A stretch of 64,000 nucleotides of DNA from Weissella muntiaci (lineage in GTDB: Bacteria; Bacillota; Bacilli; Lactobacillales; Lactobacillaceae), in contig NZ_SDGZ01000006.1 in assembly GCF_008107635.1 (NCBI RefSeq), forward strand, positions 1 through 64,000. Reading direction: 5' to 3'. This document shows, piece by piece, positions 33,770 through 42,737 of the stretch; position 1 is the stretch's first letter, and each line of letters opens with the position of its first letter. Below the pieces are notes generated by a model that worked only from the letters and a program-made list of their open reading frames with translations, was not told the origin of the DNA and searched no databases. Made by a program: the position numbers and the translations under genes.

Positions 33770-34804
33770 TTAGACAAATTCAACATTGATTGCTTCTGGG
33801 ACATTAAAATCCTTTTGAACAAGTGTCAATTCACCACTTTGTGCATCACGGCGATAAACGGTGATATTATCGGTGTCTTGATTACCTGCTACAAGATAAC
33901 TTTGATCAGCATTTAAATTAAAGTCACGTGGGAACTCTCCCTCTGTGCTAATTGTTTGAACCAATGATACCTTGTGTGTATTCTGGTCAATCGCCCAAAC
34001 GGCAATTGAGTTATGCCCACGATTTGATGTGTATACAAAACGCCCATCATTGCTAAGGCGAATAGCAGCGCCACCATTATGACTGTCCCAATCAGCTGGA
34101 ATCGTCGGAACGGTTTGCAATAATGTAAAGCTTCCATCTGTCTGGTCGTACTTTAATACAGACAATAGCGATGACAACTCGCCAACTAGATAGGCATATT
34201 CACCATCAGGGCTGAATCGAATATGACGAGGGCCGAAGCCACTACCAGCTTGGTAGGTCGCGACTAGTTCAAAAATACCTTCATCACTGATATTCAGCGT
34301 GTATACCTTATCCGCTCCCAAATCAACAGACACCAAACGCTTATCCGGAGTTAAGTTGGTAAAATGCAAGCGCGCCTTATCTTGTTCTGGACGTGGTCCC
34401 TGTCCCCAAGACTTAAAGCGATCAAGTAATGTTAAGGTACCATCAGCTTGCACCGCAAATGACTCAATCGTTCCCTTATGGTAGTTTGTCACGAAGAACA
34501 ATTGACGCTCCTCGTCCATGCTAACGTAAGCAGGTGAACGACCCTCCGTCAAGATTTCCTGAATCAAAACCGCTTGATCACCATCACGATAATCATAAAC
34601 GGATATCCCACCACGATCGGAATTTTTCTTATTAATTGCGTAGAGATAGCCAGCTTTACTCAAGTGCAAGTATGTTGGTGAACCTAATTCTGCAACTAAT
34701 TTGGCATCTTGCAACAAACCAGTTGTGTTATCCAAATTCGCCGTATAAATACCTTTTGACGCACCCTTTGTGTAGGTACCAAATAAAATCTTTTCCAGAG
34801 CCAT
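33770..34804 (-). CDS. pgl: Lactonase-family beta-propeller (6-phosphogluconolactonase, YbhE/Pgl type)
   Basis: The protein (344 aa with this start) is a seven-bladed propeller of the lactonase family. It has KILFGTYTKGASKGIY at the N-terminus, repeated blade motifs such as YLHLSKAGYLYAIN and FVTNYHKGTI, GPRHIRFSPDGEYAY, and FVYTSNRGHNSIAVW. It hydrolyses 6-phosphogluconolactone in the oxidative pentose/phosphoketolase route, which suits heterofermentation. An upstream ATG at 34822 is possible, but MALEKILFGTYT at 34804 aligns better with family starts. Neither has a strong SD. It is monocistronic. Confidence 0.85.
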   Translation of the reverse strand: MALEKILFGTYTKGASKGIYTANLDNTTGLLQDAKLVAELGSPTYLHLSKAGYLYAINKKNSDRGGISVYDYRDGDQAVLIQEILTEGRSPAYVSMDEERQLFFVTNYHKGTIESFAVQADGTLTLLDRFKSWGQGPRPEQDKARLHFTNLTPDKRLVSVDLGADKVYTLNISDEGIFELVATYQAGSGFGPRHIRFSPDGEYAYLVGELSSLLSVLKYDQTDGSFTLLQTVPTIPADWDSHNGGAAIRLSNDGRFVYTSNRGHNSIAVWAIDQNTHKVSLVQTISTEGEFPRDFNLNADQSYLVAGNQDTDNITVYRRDAQSGELTLVQKDFNVPEAINVEFV

Positions 34805-34844
34805 CTTTTTGCCCACTTTCATCGAATTTCATGTAAACCCTTAC

Positions 34845-34873
34845 AGTATATTGCATTTTATCGTGAAAATCTA
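34845..34873 (-). promoter_or_regulatory. Promoter of the lactonase gene
   Basis: On minus TATACT (34845-34850) lies 17 bp after a weak -35 TAGATT (34868-34873). It is about 25-40 bp upstream of the start codons. Confidence 0.5.
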
Positions 34874-34875
34874 GT

Positions 34876-35826
34876 TTATAACTGATTTCTTTTCCGCGGC
34901 CGATCGCGGAACCACGAGGCTAGAATCGAAACAACAAGTAACATAATAATCACCGTCAACGAGACCCCGTTACCAATATGGAAGGTCCAGTCAAAGATTT
35001 TACCAGCTTCATTGATTACCATCTTTGAACCAATGAAGGCCAAGATTAATGCCAGTGCGTATTTAATATACCTGAACATAGGCAAAATTCCCGACAAGGC
35101 GAAGTATAGTGAACGAAGTCCCATAATTGCAAAGATATTTGATGTAACAACAATAAAAGTATCCTGCGAAACTGCTAAGACTGCCGGAATCGAATCTACT
35201 GCAAACAAGAGATCCGAAGCCTCAATGAAAATCAAGGCTAACATAAATTGCGTTGCATAACGCTTACCATCAATCTTTACAGTTAAATGTGGCTCTACAA
35301 CGTCTTCCTTAAGCGGTAGAATCCTTCGAAGCATCTTAATCAACCTTGCATCATCAAGATTCTGTTCGCCTTCTTTTTCGAAGAACATTTTGATCCCGAC
35401 ATAGATTAGGAAAACACCAAAGACAAACATTAACCAAGCGAAGCGATGCAGCAAACTTGCCCCCGCAAGGATAAAGATTACTCGCATAATCAGTGCCCCA
35501 AAGACACCCCAAAATAGTAATTTATGTTGATACTTTAACTGAATATTGAAGAACCCAAAGACTAGGATAAAGATAAACAAATTATCAATACTCAACGATT
35601 TCTCTAACAGATAAGCTGTTACGAAATCAAGAGCATTCTCGCTGCCACCCTTGAACCATACCAAACCGGCGAAGGCAAAAGCCAATGCAATCCAAAAGGC
35701 CGACCATAGTAGCGATGACTTCATCGTTGGCTCTTCGTCTTTTCGATGAAAGACCCCCAAATCCAATGCCAACATAATCACCACAAATACAAAAAATCCA
35801 ATCCAATAACCAATGCCTACGTCCAT
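34876..35826 (-). CDS. TerC family membrane protein
   Basis: The 316-aa protein has about nine membrane segments with the TerC metal-site text. This includes LDLGVFHRKDEEPTMK early, AYLLEKSLSIDNLFIFILVF (Glu/Asp in the membrane) and the second half repeat FIEASDLLFAVDSIPAVLAVSQD. TerC proteins handle Mn2+ or other metals and assist extracytoplasmic metalloproteins. The ATG at 35826 has SD GGAGGG 6 nt upstream; the longer reading lacks one. Confidence 0.93.
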   Translation of the reverse strand: MDVGIGYWIGFFVFVVIMLALDLGVFHRKDEEPTMKSSLLWSAFWIALAFAFAGLVWFKGGSENALDFVTAYLLEKSLSIDNLFIFILVFGFFNIQLKYQHKLLFWGVFGALIMRVIFILAGASLLHRFAWLMFVFGVFLIYVGIKMFFEKEGEQNLDDARLIKMLRRILPLKEDVVEPHLTVKIDGKRYATQFMLALIFIEASDLLFAVDSIPAVLAVSQDTFIVVTSNIFAIMGLRSLYFALSGILPMFRYIKYALALILAFIGSKMVINEAGKIFDWTFHIGNGVSLTVIIMLLVVSILASWFRDRPRKRNQL

Positions 35827-35914
35827 TTGTTTCCCTCCGAATGGCAAAAACTTTAATAAATTAATTTTAGCTTAATTATGCCTTCGTGGATAGCCCTTCA
35901 TATACATTGAAATC

Positions 35915-36403
35915 TCAGTTATTCATCGCCCTAACCCGAAGCTTGTGTGCCCGATGTTCAAATGCGGCTCGGTGTAATCGTTCGACCCGATTACGCCAAA
36001 AATCGATGTCGGCTGTTAAAGCCCGTGCATCATTTCTCTGCGCATCAATAATCGTCTTTTGTAGCTCATTGATTGCTTTGATCAAAGGGCGTTCAGACTC
36101 AAATACGGTCCCTTGGATCGCCTTAATCGTCTTAGTTGCACGCACAATTGCTGCTTGCCGTAACTCAATGGCCTTGTCCACACTTTGGCTCAGTTGATCT
36201 AACAATTTCGTAAAACCAACCACGTTCGTTCGTTCTTCATCCGCATAATTTTCTAATTGTTGAATTGCTCTGGCAACTACCTGTTCATAGGTCACAGGCG
36301 CCGTCGCCTCAATTGCTGCAATCAAATCGCTTTTAACTAATTTGCTTTCTTTCGGCAAGATTCGCACTAGGCGACTATTAAACTCGTCTCTTTTATGAAT
36401 CAT
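35915..36403 (-). CDS. Unknown 162-aa helical, basic protein
   Basis: The gene has a strong AGGAGG-like SD and an ATG at 36403. The product is almost all helix by eye, rich in Ala, Arg, Lys and Glu, with heptad-like stretches in the middle (LLDQLSQSVDKAIELRQAA) and an Arg/His-rich C-terminus (FEHRAHKLRVRAMNN). There is no signal peptide, membrane segment or Cys. I do not recognise the family. A coiled-coil cytosolic protein is the safest description. It is monocistronic between TerC and the LPNLG adhesin. Confidence 0.7.
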   Translation of the reverse strand: MIHKRDEFNSRLVRILPKESKLVKSDLIAAIEATAPVTYEQVVARAIQQLENYADEERTNVVGFTKLLDQLSQSVDKAIELRQAAIVRATKTIKAIQGTVFESERPLIKAINELQKTIIDAQRNDARALTADIDFWRNRVERLHRAAFEHRAHKLRVRAMNN

Positions 36404-36491
36404 CTCAATTTCCTCCTGAAATCTATTAGTTCTTTCAGTATTACAGGAAAGCGTTATCTTTCTATTACGATATTTAGAAGATATTATGCTT

Positions 36492-36520
36492 TACAAAAAA
36501 AGACCGCTTAACGGTCTTTT
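36492..36520 (-). terminator. Terminator of the LPNLG adhesin gene
   Basis: AAAAGACCG (36498-36506) and CGGTCTTTT (36512-36520) pair with a 5-nt loop. A T-run follows on minus, 14 bp past the stop. Confidence 0.9.
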
Positions 36521-36533
36521 AACTAACCAGCTA

Positions 36534-38462
36534 TTAGTGATTATTACGACGCCAAAGCTGATAGACGCCAATTGCTACGCCAACCATGCCTGCGATCGCT
36601 AACCCCCACGCTGCCTGCACTCCTAGATTAGGCAAACTACCTTCACGTTTGACTTCACTGGCCTGTGCGTCGGCATTCGCCAACGGTTGCTTCACAGTTC
36701 CTTGGTCAGATGGAGCGCCTCCGCCATTTCCTTGATCAGGTTGCCCCGGAACCTCGCCACCTTCCGCTGGCTCATCCGGATCTGGTTTACCGCCATTATC
36801 TTCAAGCTGATTGGTGATTGTAAACTCTGTTTCAACTTGCTTTAAGCTCATTTGATACCCGTCTACCGCCTGTTCAATAAGGGTATATTCATAAGGCTTT
36901 CCGTCCTCATCAAGTGCATCAAGCCCTGAAACCTCCAATTGCCATTGGTTACTAGTTGGATCATCCGTTGGTGCTGTTAATTTCAAAATTTCCAATAATT
37001 GGTCATTTTGTCTTAACTCAACGAAAATCTCCTTTGGACGGTCAGTTACTTCATCATCCTTCCATAACTTATTAATTTTAATTGAGGTTTGCTCAGGTGT
37101 TAGATCAACCCGATTGCTAATCAAGACTTGATAAGTCTTCGTTGCTGGATCATATTCAGGAGTTGCAATTGTTGCTTGATATCCTGGTACGGGGACTTCA
37201 CGGACAATATAATTTAGCTCTTCGCCATGTGCATCAAATTCCGGTAGATTGGTGATTGATGTCTGCCAATTATTCGCCGCAGAAATCGTCACCTGATCAA
37301 ATAGATGCTCTTGACCGCTTTGTGTAACTTGAATAATTTGTGCTTCAATTTGATCAGGTCGTTCTGCTGGGTCATCATCAAGCCATTTTTTTTGAATTGT
37401 CATCTCCTTCGCCCCTGTATAACGGAAGCTATCAATCTTGAATTGTTGAAGATTAAAGAACAATCCCGTTCCCGCTGAAAGCGCTAGAGCGAATGACTCG
37501 CTAATTGCAAATTGATCGCTGACATCCATCTCATTTGTGAAGCCTCCTGCGGCTCGATTATTCACACCACCATTGTAAACAACGACCACTTTATGGCTGT
37601 TGGCGTGATAATTAAATTCCACTGGAACGAAGCCCTTTTGTGGGTCGATTTCAGCATCCCAACCATCACTGCCAGTATTTCTTGCTACTGAACTATTTAA
37701 GATCAAACTCGGATCTAAATCGTTTAATGTTCCATTAACACGCGTCATAAATCCATTATCACCATTAGTTTTGACAAAAGTTCCAAATGGCGTTCCTGGC
37801 CAGCCACCGGTCGGCCAAGTTGGAATCCCTAGATTGGGCCGGCTTGGATCATTCAGGCTTGTTGGATCGCCCTGCCAACCTAGTCGATGATTTTCATCTT
37901 TGCCATTCGGATCACCAGGTGTTGGTAGATTATAAAAAGTGTCAAATTTATAGCCAAACGCATTCTTTAAGCCACCAATTCCCATGTTGGCTCCGGAATA
38001 GCCGATTGTTCCGATTTCACCCGGATGAAAACCAAAGGCAATCCCGTCACCACCACCCATAAATTGAGGGCTTGTATCATACAAATTATTTGGGTCATGG
38101 CGTTCATTCCATGCGCTGTCCAGCTTATCACCTAGATAAATTGATCCCTTCAAAGAAAAATCATCCTTCAAAGATACGCGATCATTCAAAGTGGCGCTCC
38201 CAGATTGATCTTGTAAATTTGGTGTTAAAGTCAAAATCCCAGTATTTTTATCATATCTGGGTAACTGCGCTGTCGGATGCGTGCTGTCGACGTGATTTGT
38301 CAAGGTAAAATAATCCTCAAAATTATCTTTATTGATCACTGTCTCGCTGCCACTCTGCTGTCCAACTGCCTGTGCTGTAATTAACTGTCCAGGTCCGCTA
38401 ACAACTGTCCCTAATAGGGTACTCAGTCCAAGCAGCACCTTTGCCTTTTTTATTAATGCCAT
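36534..38462 (-). CDS. Cell-wall-anchored L-type-lectin/CnaB adhesin with LPNLG motif
   Basis: The 642-aa protein has a signal peptide (residues 1-32, ending ITAQA). An L-type-lectin-like domain of about 310 residues follows, with GGGDGIAFGFHPG, NAFGYKFDTFYN and FKIDSFRYTG. Next come two CnaB-type domains starting at MTIQKKWLDDDPAERPD and SIKINKLWKDDEVTDRP, a Pro/Gly/Asp linker and a sorting tail. The sorting motif is LPNLG (residues 610-614) in place of LPxTG, followed by a hydrophobic helix and RRNNH. It likely binds glycans on host, plant or microbial surfaces. SD GAGGAG precedes the ATG. The gene is alone with its own terminator and no neighbouring sortase. Confidence 0.88.
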   Translation of the reverse strand: MALIKKAKVLLGLSTLLGTVVSGPGQLITAQAVGQQSGSETVINKDNFEDYFTLTNHVDSTHPTAQLPRYDKNTGILTLTPNLQDQSGSATLNDRVSLKDDFSLKGSIYLGDKLDSAWNERHDPNNLYDTSPQFMGGGDGIAFGFHPGEIGTIGYSGANMGIGGLKNAFGYKFDTFYNLPTPGDPNGKDENHRLGWQGDPTSLNDPSRPNLGIPTWPTGGWPGTPFGTFVKTNGDNGFMTRVNGTLNDLDPSLILNSSVARNTGSDGWDAEIDPQKGFVPVEFNYHANSHKVVVVYNGGVNNRAAGGFTNEMDVSDQFAISESFALALSAGTGLFFNLQQFKIDSFRYTGAKEMTIQKKWLDDDPAERPDQIEAQIIQVTQSGQEHLFDQVTISAANNWQTSITNLPEFDAHGEELNYIVREVPVPGYQATIATPEYDPATKTYQVLISNRVDLTPEQTSIKINKLWKDDEVTDRPKEIFVELRQNDQLLEILKLTAPTDDPTSNQWQLEVSGLDALDEDGKPYEYTLIEQAVDGYQMSLKQVETEFTITNQLEDNGGKPDPDEPAEGGEVPGQPDQGNGGGAPSDQGTVKQPLANADAQASEVKREGSLPNLGVQAAWGLAIAGMVGVAIGVYQLWRRNNH

Positions 38463-38830
38463 ATTAAACTCCTCATAAATCAGAAAATGCTCTCTCTACT
38501 GCTTAATTCAAGCATGCCTGAAAATAAAGGTTAATTTACTCATTATTAATGATATTTTTAAGGATGGTTTAATTTTCAGTTCGTTCCTACATCTACAATT
38601 GCATTCTATAATTAGCTTTATCGCATAACATGCTCGAGGTAGTGATTTATAAGGTATTCACTTAAATGGATTTATATATTGATTCAATTTTGTTAATATT
38701 CTTTGCGCGTTCTGTGTCTATTCTATGTATTTGAGCTCCTTTATTATTTAATGTCCTGATGGCGTATAATGAACTTGTGATGATTTTGTTAATCACGAAT
38801 ATTTGCGCAATAGAAAGGTGATTTTAAACT
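38463..38830. other. 368-bp divergent intergenic region
   Basis: The gap lies between the divergent adhesin (minus) and dehydrogenase (plus) genes and must hold both promoters. For the plus gene TATAAT is at 38765-38770 with TTATTA 18 bp upstream (38741-38746), and the SD AAAGGTG is at about 38812-38818. The adhesin promoter was not pinned down in the AT-rich left half. I see no RNA gene or further ORF. Confidence 0.5.
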
Positions 38831-39715
38831 ATGACATATCAAAAGATTGTCGTCGCTGGTGGTGGAACGCTTGGCTCACAAATTGCATATATGAGTGCAT
38901 ACAGTGGCAAAGATGTTACAATTTGGGGACGCTCAGCCGGATCACTCGATCGTGCAAAAGCACGGGTCGCTCGTTGGGAAGTTGAGGTTCAAAATTATTT
39001 TAAGAGCTCGGATGAGCTGAAGAATGACACTCAAAAGAACTTGCATTATACAACAGATTTAGAATCTGCCCTCAAAGATGCTGATCTAGTAATCGAGGTC
39101 TTACCAGAATCTGTGCCAACCAAGGAAGCTTTCTATGAGGAATTTGCGAAAATTGCCGATCAAAAAACAATTATCGTAACCAATTCATCGACATTGTTAC
39201 CTAGCGTATTAGCTGATTTTACTGGTCGTCCAGAAAAATTCCTAGGCTATCACTTTGCCAACTCAATTTGGCGCGGTAACACGGCTGAGATCATGCCCGG
39301 CAAGAAAACCGATCCAAGCCTGCCAGCTACTTTCGTTGACTTCTCGCGTGAAATCAAGATGGTTCCAATCATGGTCAAGAAGGAACAACCTGGCTATATT
39401 CTTAACTCAATGCTGGTACCCTTCTTAAATAGCGGTTCATATCTCTGGGTCAACGAGATTGCTGAACCTCATGATATTGATAAGACTTGGATGATTGCAA
39501 CCGGCTCACCAATGGGACCTTTCGCAATTATGGATTTGGTCGGAATGAATACAGTCTATGAAATCAACCATGCCAATCCAAGTGAAACGTCTCAAAAAGT
39601 GGCTGAAAAGATCAAAGCCATGATTGATGCTGGTAAAATTGGCGTTGAAAGCGGTGAAGGATTTTATAACTACCCCAACCCAGCCTATCAGGCTAATGAT
39701 TTCCTAAAAGAATAA
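38831..39715 (+). CDS. 3-Hydroxyacyl-CoA dehydrogenase family protein
   Basis: The 294-aa protein has the NAD-binding loop VVAGGGTLGSQIAY and, after it, the 3-hydroxyacyl-CoA dehydrogenase active site. His141 (GYHFANS) and Glu153 (TAEIM) are 12 residues apart as in His158/Glu170 of the mitochondrial enzyme, with Ser118 and the ILNSMLVPFLN helix. It should oxidise (S)-3-hydroxyacyl-CoA or reduce 3-oxoacyl-CoA. Similar orphan genes are common in lactobacilli and their true substrate is uncertain. It is monocistronic, 16 kb away from the acyl-CoA operon. Confidence 0.87.
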   Translation: MTYQKIVVAGGGTLGSQIAYMSAYSGKDVTIWGRSAGSLDRAKARVARWEVEVQNYFKSSDELKNDTQKNLHYTTDLESALKDADLVIEVLPESVPTKEAFYEEFAKIADQKTIIVTNSSTLLPSVLADFTGRPEKFLGYHFANSIWRGNTAEIMPGKKTDPSLPATFVDFSREIKMVPIMVKKEQPGYILNSMLVPFLNSGSYLWVNEIAEPHDIDKTWMIATGSPMGPFAIMDLVGMNTVYEINHANPSETSQKVAEKIKAMIDAGKIGVESGEGFYNYPNPAYQANDFLKE

Positions 39716-39722
39716 AATAAAT

Positions 39723-39766
39723 AAAGACTTTAAGCACTATATAACAAGTGCTTAAAGTCTTTTTAT
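39723..39766 (+). terminator. Terminator of the dehydrogenase gene
   Basis: A 16-bp perfect stem (AAAGACTTTAAGCACT and its complement at 39747-39762) with an 8-nt loop is followed by TTATTTT. Confidence 0.92.
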
Positions 39767-39799
39767 TTTCCTAGCGAACTATTACCCTGCTCCACGTTA

Positions 39800-40567
39800 T
39801 TAATATGCTGAAAATAACCGCCTCTTTTTAATTGGACTGGCGTTAAAACGTTCAACATCGGTCCCATTGACAAATGCCCGCGCATTTTGTGCAAAAGCAA
39901 CCGCTTCTTTGTCGCCGACTTGTTCAGCTAATTTATCAAAGGCCGCCGCCATATTGTAACCACGCCCTTTTAATAGGTGGGCATCAGATGCTAAAACATG
40001 CGCTAAGCCTTGACCAATTATGTCTTCAGAAAATGCCATCACCGCTTTACCGAAGACGCCAACATAAGAGTTCGCCGTAACCTGAGCATACGCCCCACGT
40101 TGGATCAAATCATATAAGATACTCGGTTTGTCCATTAACATCTGATTTCGTTCAGGATGCACGATCACCGGTGCAACTCCATGTTGTTGTAATTCAAATA
40201 ACACCTCGGTTGTAAACGCGGGTACATCATTGGATGGAAACTCGATCAACATATATCCGCCCTGCTCGTCCGTTGTCAGTAATTCGCCTTTCTCAAGACT
40301 GTCAATTAAATTTCCATTAATTCTGATTTCTTGGCTAGGATAAACTTGTAGCTTGATTTTCGCCTGATCAAGTTTGCTCTGAAATTCTTCTGTCAAAGCA
40401 ATCACCTTGCTCGCTGGATTGACATACTGCCCATTGAGGTGATGCGGGGTCATTAAGGCGTGTGTAATTCCATCCTTAACTGCTAAGCGTGCTAACTGCA
40501 AAGAACCTTCCCAATCTGCCACGCCGTCATCAATTCCTGGTAAGAGATGACTATGAATATCAATCAT
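39800..40567 (-). CDS. PHP-type tyrosine-protein phosphatase CpsB/YwqE
   Basis: The 255-aa protein is a PHP-fold metal-dependent phosphatase. It shows IDIHSHLLPGIDDG (first metal ligands), LMTPHHLNG, VHPERN and ASDAHLLKGRGYN. It dephosphorylates the tyrosine-rich tail of CpsD/EpsB-type kinases and so controls polysaccharide chain length. The cognate kinase gene is about 11 kb away (51199-51963), at the far end of the EPS operon. The phosphatase is transcribed separately. Confidence 0.92.
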   Translation of the reverse strand: MIDIHSHLLPGIDDGVADWEGSLQLARLAVKDGITHALMTPHHLNGQYVNPASKVIALTEEFQSKLDQAKIKLQVYPSQEIRINGNLIDSLEKGELLTTDEQGGYMLIEFPSNDVPAFTTEVLFELQQHGVAPVIVHPERNQMLMDKPSILYDLIQRGAYAQVTANSYVGVFGKAVMAFSEDIIGQGLAHVLASDAHLLKGRGYNMAAAFDKLAEQVGDKEAVAFAQNARAFVNGTDVERFNASPIKKRRLFSAY

Positions 40568-40619
40568 AAATCCATTCTTCCTCCTGCGATAAACATATCA
40601 ACATCATCATACATCAAAT

Positions 40620-40649
40620 TTGACCAATAGCAAAGATATGGATTATAAT
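40620..40649 (+). promoter_or_regulatory. Promoter of the LCP gene
   Basis: TTGACC (40620-40625) and a consensus TATAAT (40644-40649) are separated by 18 bp, 28 bp upstream of the ATG. Confidence 0.7.
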
Positions 40650-40676
40650 TAGTATCTAATAAAGGAGATATTGGAA

Positions 40677-41564
40677 ATGAAAAAGATTCTGTTGTGGATA
40701 TTAGGAATTGCGCTTGTTGGGATTATTGGGGTTGGTGCAACTGGTTATTATTTTGTTGAAAAAACAACCAGTAAAGTTCATTCTAATGATGTAACTTTAA
40801 GTAAAAGGTCGGATACCAAGACCAACGCCGGTCAGCCGGTGGCCTATTTACTCCTAGGGACCGATACTGGATCATTAGGTCGTACGGACAAAGGACGTAC
40901 AGATACAATGATTGTGATGGTTTTGAACCCAAAGACACAAACTACAACCATGATTTCACTTGAACGGGATACCTTGATTCACATCAACGGAAACTACGCT
41001 AAACTGAATGCCGCGTATGCCTACGGTGATGCTCAGGCAGCTGTTGACGAGGTCAATCAGCTACTCAATATTAAATTAGACGGTTACCTGTTAGTAAATA
41101 TGGGTGGTCTACAAAAACTAGTCGATGCTGTTGGTGGCGTGACCGTTACATCACCGCTGACTTTCAGTTACGAAGGCTATAATTTCACACAAAATCAATC
41201 TGCTTCCCTTGACGGAAATGGCGCTTTAGCATTTTCAAGAATGCGTTACGATGATCCAGAAGGTGACTACGGTCGTCAAATTCGTCAACAGTTAGTTATT
41301 CAATCGATCATGAATAAAATGAAAACTAACCCTACCAGCGTCCTTTCAACAACTTTCCTCAATGCTGTCTCTGATAATGTTCGTTCGGATGTTTCGCTAA
41401 CGTCAGCTAAGAACTTAGCATTGAAGTACAAACCAGCGGCCGAAAACATTAAACGTGATCAAATGAAAGGTACCGGCGAAATGATTGATGGTGTCTCCTA
41501 TCAAACAATTTCAAACGATGAGTTCAATCGAGTTCACACCGAAGTTACCAATGCTCTAAAATAA
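40677..41564 (+). CDS. LytR-CpsA-Psr (LCP) cell-wall glycopolymer ligase
   Basis: The protein (295 aa) has one N-terminal membrane helix (ILLWILGIALVGIIGVGATGYYF) and an extracellular LCP domain. LCP blocks include LLLGTDTGSLGRTDKGRTDTM, SLERDTLIHI, KLNAAYAYGDAQAA, and the RMRYDDPEGDYGRQIRQQ arginine-rich lipid-phosphate site. It attaches polysaccharide or teichoic acid from undecaprenyl carriers to peptidoglycan or releases it. The ATG at 40677 has AAAGGAG 9 nt upstream. It faces the end of the EPS operon, so anchoring that polymer is a reasonable inference. Confidence 0.9.
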   Translation: MKKILLWILGIALVGIIGVGATGYYFVEKTTSKVHSNDVTLSKRSDTKTNAGQPVAYLLLGTDTGSLGRTDKGRTDTMIVMVLNPKTQTTTMISLERDTLIHINGNYAKLNAAYAYGDAQAAVDEVNQLLNIKLDGYLLVNMGGLQKLVDAVGGVTVTSPLTFSYEGYNFTQNQSASLDGNGALAFSRMRYDDPEGDYGRQIRQQLVIQSIMNKMKTNPTSVLSTTFLNAVSDNVRSDVSLTSAKNLALKYKPAAENIKRDQMKGTGEMIDGVSYQTISNDEFNRVHTEVTNALK

Positions 41565-41577
41565 CCTTGAATCGTTC

Positions 41578-41615
41578 AAAAAAGTCCTATGCAGACATTT
41601 GCATAGGACTTTTTA
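41578..41615. terminator. Bidirectional terminator between LCP gene and EPS operon end
   Basis: AAGTCCTATGC (41582-41592) and GCATAGGACTT (41601-41611) form an 11-bp perfect stem flanked by A and T runs. Confidence 0.9.
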
Positions 41616-41622
41616 ATTAGAA

Positions 41623-42690
41623 CTAGCCTTCAAGACGCTTAAAATACTTTCGCTTAAATATCGGATCCAGCCAATCGCTAACACCAAATTGTTTAAAAAG
41701 ACGCATCCTTAACTGATCAATTAAAAACACAATTACAAAGAGACTAATCGTCCAAAGTATGCTGAACAACATAATTACAAACATATTATCAACTCGCGCG
41801 AATCGCATAAAGGTAGTAACTTGTTCGCGATGCAAAATATTATGTTGAAAAAGATAAACTGCAAAAGACGTCGGTGCAATCAAATTAATTGCACGACTAT
41901 TAAAGGCCGGCAAATCAATCACCAATAGAAAGATTAAAACCGCACCAAACGCCGGCAAAATGCCATCATTACTAAACACCATCGTGATAACATCCAGCGC
42001 GCTCATGCCAACTAATAGTCCAAATAACATCATCACTTTATGTTTTAGAACAATCCCATAATTCTTAATATAAATTCCCAACAAAAATGGTAGTAGAATG
42101 CTCCCTAAGCCAGCGCCACCAAGCGTAAAGGTCTGATTTCCAATTGTCGACAATGTATTAAACAGCGTTATTATACCAATTAGAACTACCAGTTGCGATT
42201 GTCTCAATTGCCGGATACCGGTAAGAATAAACGGACTAAAAACGATCAACATAATGTACGCTGTAACAAACCAATATGCATTAAATGTAAATGGCAGTAG
42301 TTCCTCCAATAACAACTTAATCAACGCCTTCGATAGTGGAACTTGCCTGCTTATCACCATAATTATATCAAAAAGTAAAAAAATAGCAGAATACGCAAAC
42401 GCCTCACTCCAAACGCGCCAAACACGCTTGACTGTTTTCTTAACGCTTACGACCTCGTTAGCCAAAAAATAACCTGTGATCATTACAAAGAGCATCACGC
42501 CAATCTTTCCAAATGGAATAAACAATGAATCCATGATCGATGTTCCCGGATGTGTAATCCTTGAAACCAATCCAACAGGCATTCGATAAAGCTGACCGAC
42601 AAAATAGAAATGATAGATTGTGATCATAAAGATTGCAATAATCCTTAACAACTCAAATCGACTATCACGTTCATTAACTTGCTTTTTCAT
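41623..42690 (-). CDS. Membrane acyltransferase family 3 (EPS O-acetylation)
   Basis: The 355-aa protein has about ten membrane helices and opens with RDSRFELLRIIAIFMITIYHFYF, where the Arg and His match the acyltransferase 3 active-site region. It probably O-acetylates or otherwise acylates a sugar of the exopolysaccharide. It is the last gene of the EPS operon. I chose the ATG at 42690 (SD GGGAGAG); the longer reading begins with TTG. Confidence 0.88.
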   Translation of the reverse strand: MKKQVNERDSRFELLRIIAIFMITIYHFYFVGQLYRMPVGLVSRITHPGTSIMDSLFIPFGKIGVMLFVMITGYFLANEVVSVKKTVKRVWRVWSEAFAYSAIFLLFDIIMVISRQVPLSKALIKLLLEELLPFTFNAYWFVTAYIMLIVFSPFILTGIRQLRQSQLVVLIGIITLFNTLSTIGNQTFTLGGAGLGSILLPFLLGIYIKNYGIVLKHKVMMLFGLLVGMSALDVITMVFSNDGILPAFGAVLIFLLVIDLPAFNSRAINLIAPTSFAVYLFQHNILHREQVTTFMRFARVDNMFVIMLFSILWTISLFVIVFLIDQLRMRLFKQFGVSDWLDPIFKRKYFKRLEG

Positions 42691-42737
42691 TATAACTTCT
42701 CTCCCTGACAAGTGACCAAAGCGCCTTCACCCCACCA

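Noticed and set aside
38463-38830. Possible regulatory RNA in the divergent adhesin/dehydrogenase gap.
   Set aside because: No strong stem followed by a T-run and no recognised riboswitch motif; only promoter elements are supported.
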